Shown here: positions 32,253-32,286 of the stretch, in pieces
Layout: each line of letters opens with the position of its first letter
Numbering within the stretch: position 1 is the first letter of the stretch
NCBI RefSeq assembly: GCF_030690725.1
Contig: NZ_JAUYGD010000017.1
Coordinates: 1 to 32,286 of the forward strand
Direction: 5' to 3'
DNA length: 32,286 bases
Source of the DNA: Pseudomonas sp.
GTDB taxonomy: Bacteria; Pseudomonadota; Gammaproteobacteria; Pseudomonadales; Pseudomonadaceae
Position numbers and translations under genes: made by a program
The notes under the pieces: generated by a model
Database searches by the model: none
What the model was told of the DNA's origin: nothing
What the model saw: only the letters and a program-made list of their open reading frames with translations

Positions 32253-32286
32253 GTGCTAACCCATCAATTGGCTGATGGGTTAGCAC
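32253..32286. repeat. Palindromic repeat, cut by the window edge
   Basis: GTGCTAACCCATCA (32253-32266) pairs perfectly with TGATGGGTTAGCAC (32273-32286) around a six-base loop. The preceding GTAGGATGG suggests a longer dispersed intergenic repeat of the type frequent in Pseudomonas; its right flank is beyond the window. Confidence 0.65.

Overview
The window looks like a chromosomal segment of a Pseudomonas-type gammaproteobacterium. It is G+C-rich, the housekeeping proteins (GreB, MnmC, RlmKL, RMF, quinone-linked PyrD, Aer, AceK) are all of pseudomonad type and length, rmf has a long structured leader of the kind described in Pseudomonas, and the large adhesin and its exporter resemble the Pseudomonas Lap system. 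I see no phage, IS element, CRISPR array, tRNA or rRNA.

Region 1 (1-8398) is housekeeping. It holds the 3' end of an FtsX-type ABC permease, greB overlapping mnmC by 4 bases, and a palindromic repeat between the convergent mnmC and rlmKL. After that come a long intergenic leader with stacked hairpins ahead of rmf, a strong terminator, pyrD, a small DUF2835 gene, and a divergent gene of unknown function (probably the DUF6685 family).

Region 2 (8399-24566) is the accessory heart of the window. A 10.6-kb minus-strand gene encodes a 3530-residue LapA-like RTX adhesin. It has an N-terminal retention module with a TAAG site matching the LapG protease site, long arrays of Ca-binding-type repeats, two separate von Willebrand factor A domains, C-terminal RTX nonapeptides and a type I secretion signal. 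Divergent from it, across a 437-bp control region, lies its likely exporter as a three-gene operon: outer-membrane TolC-like lapE, ABC ATPase lapB and membrane-fusion lapC. The genes lapD and lapG, which would control release of the adhesin, are not in this window.

Region 3 (24567-32286) holds tapT (DTW-domain tRNA modification), the energy-taxis receptor aer, a 43-codon ORF with a strong ribosome binding site, and a TonB-dependent receptor resembling PqqU/YncD that is tightly coupled to aceK. A divergent EamA-type transporter, a terminator and a truncated palindromic repeat close the window.

The most unusual feature is the adhesin. It appears to have grown by duplication of a large block (SLQVDE repeat, LDDDAL repeat, vWFA domain, post-vWFA domain), and it carries a four-copy repeat array with a period of 597-600 bp and a 477-bp tandem pair whose core is almost identical at the DNA level.
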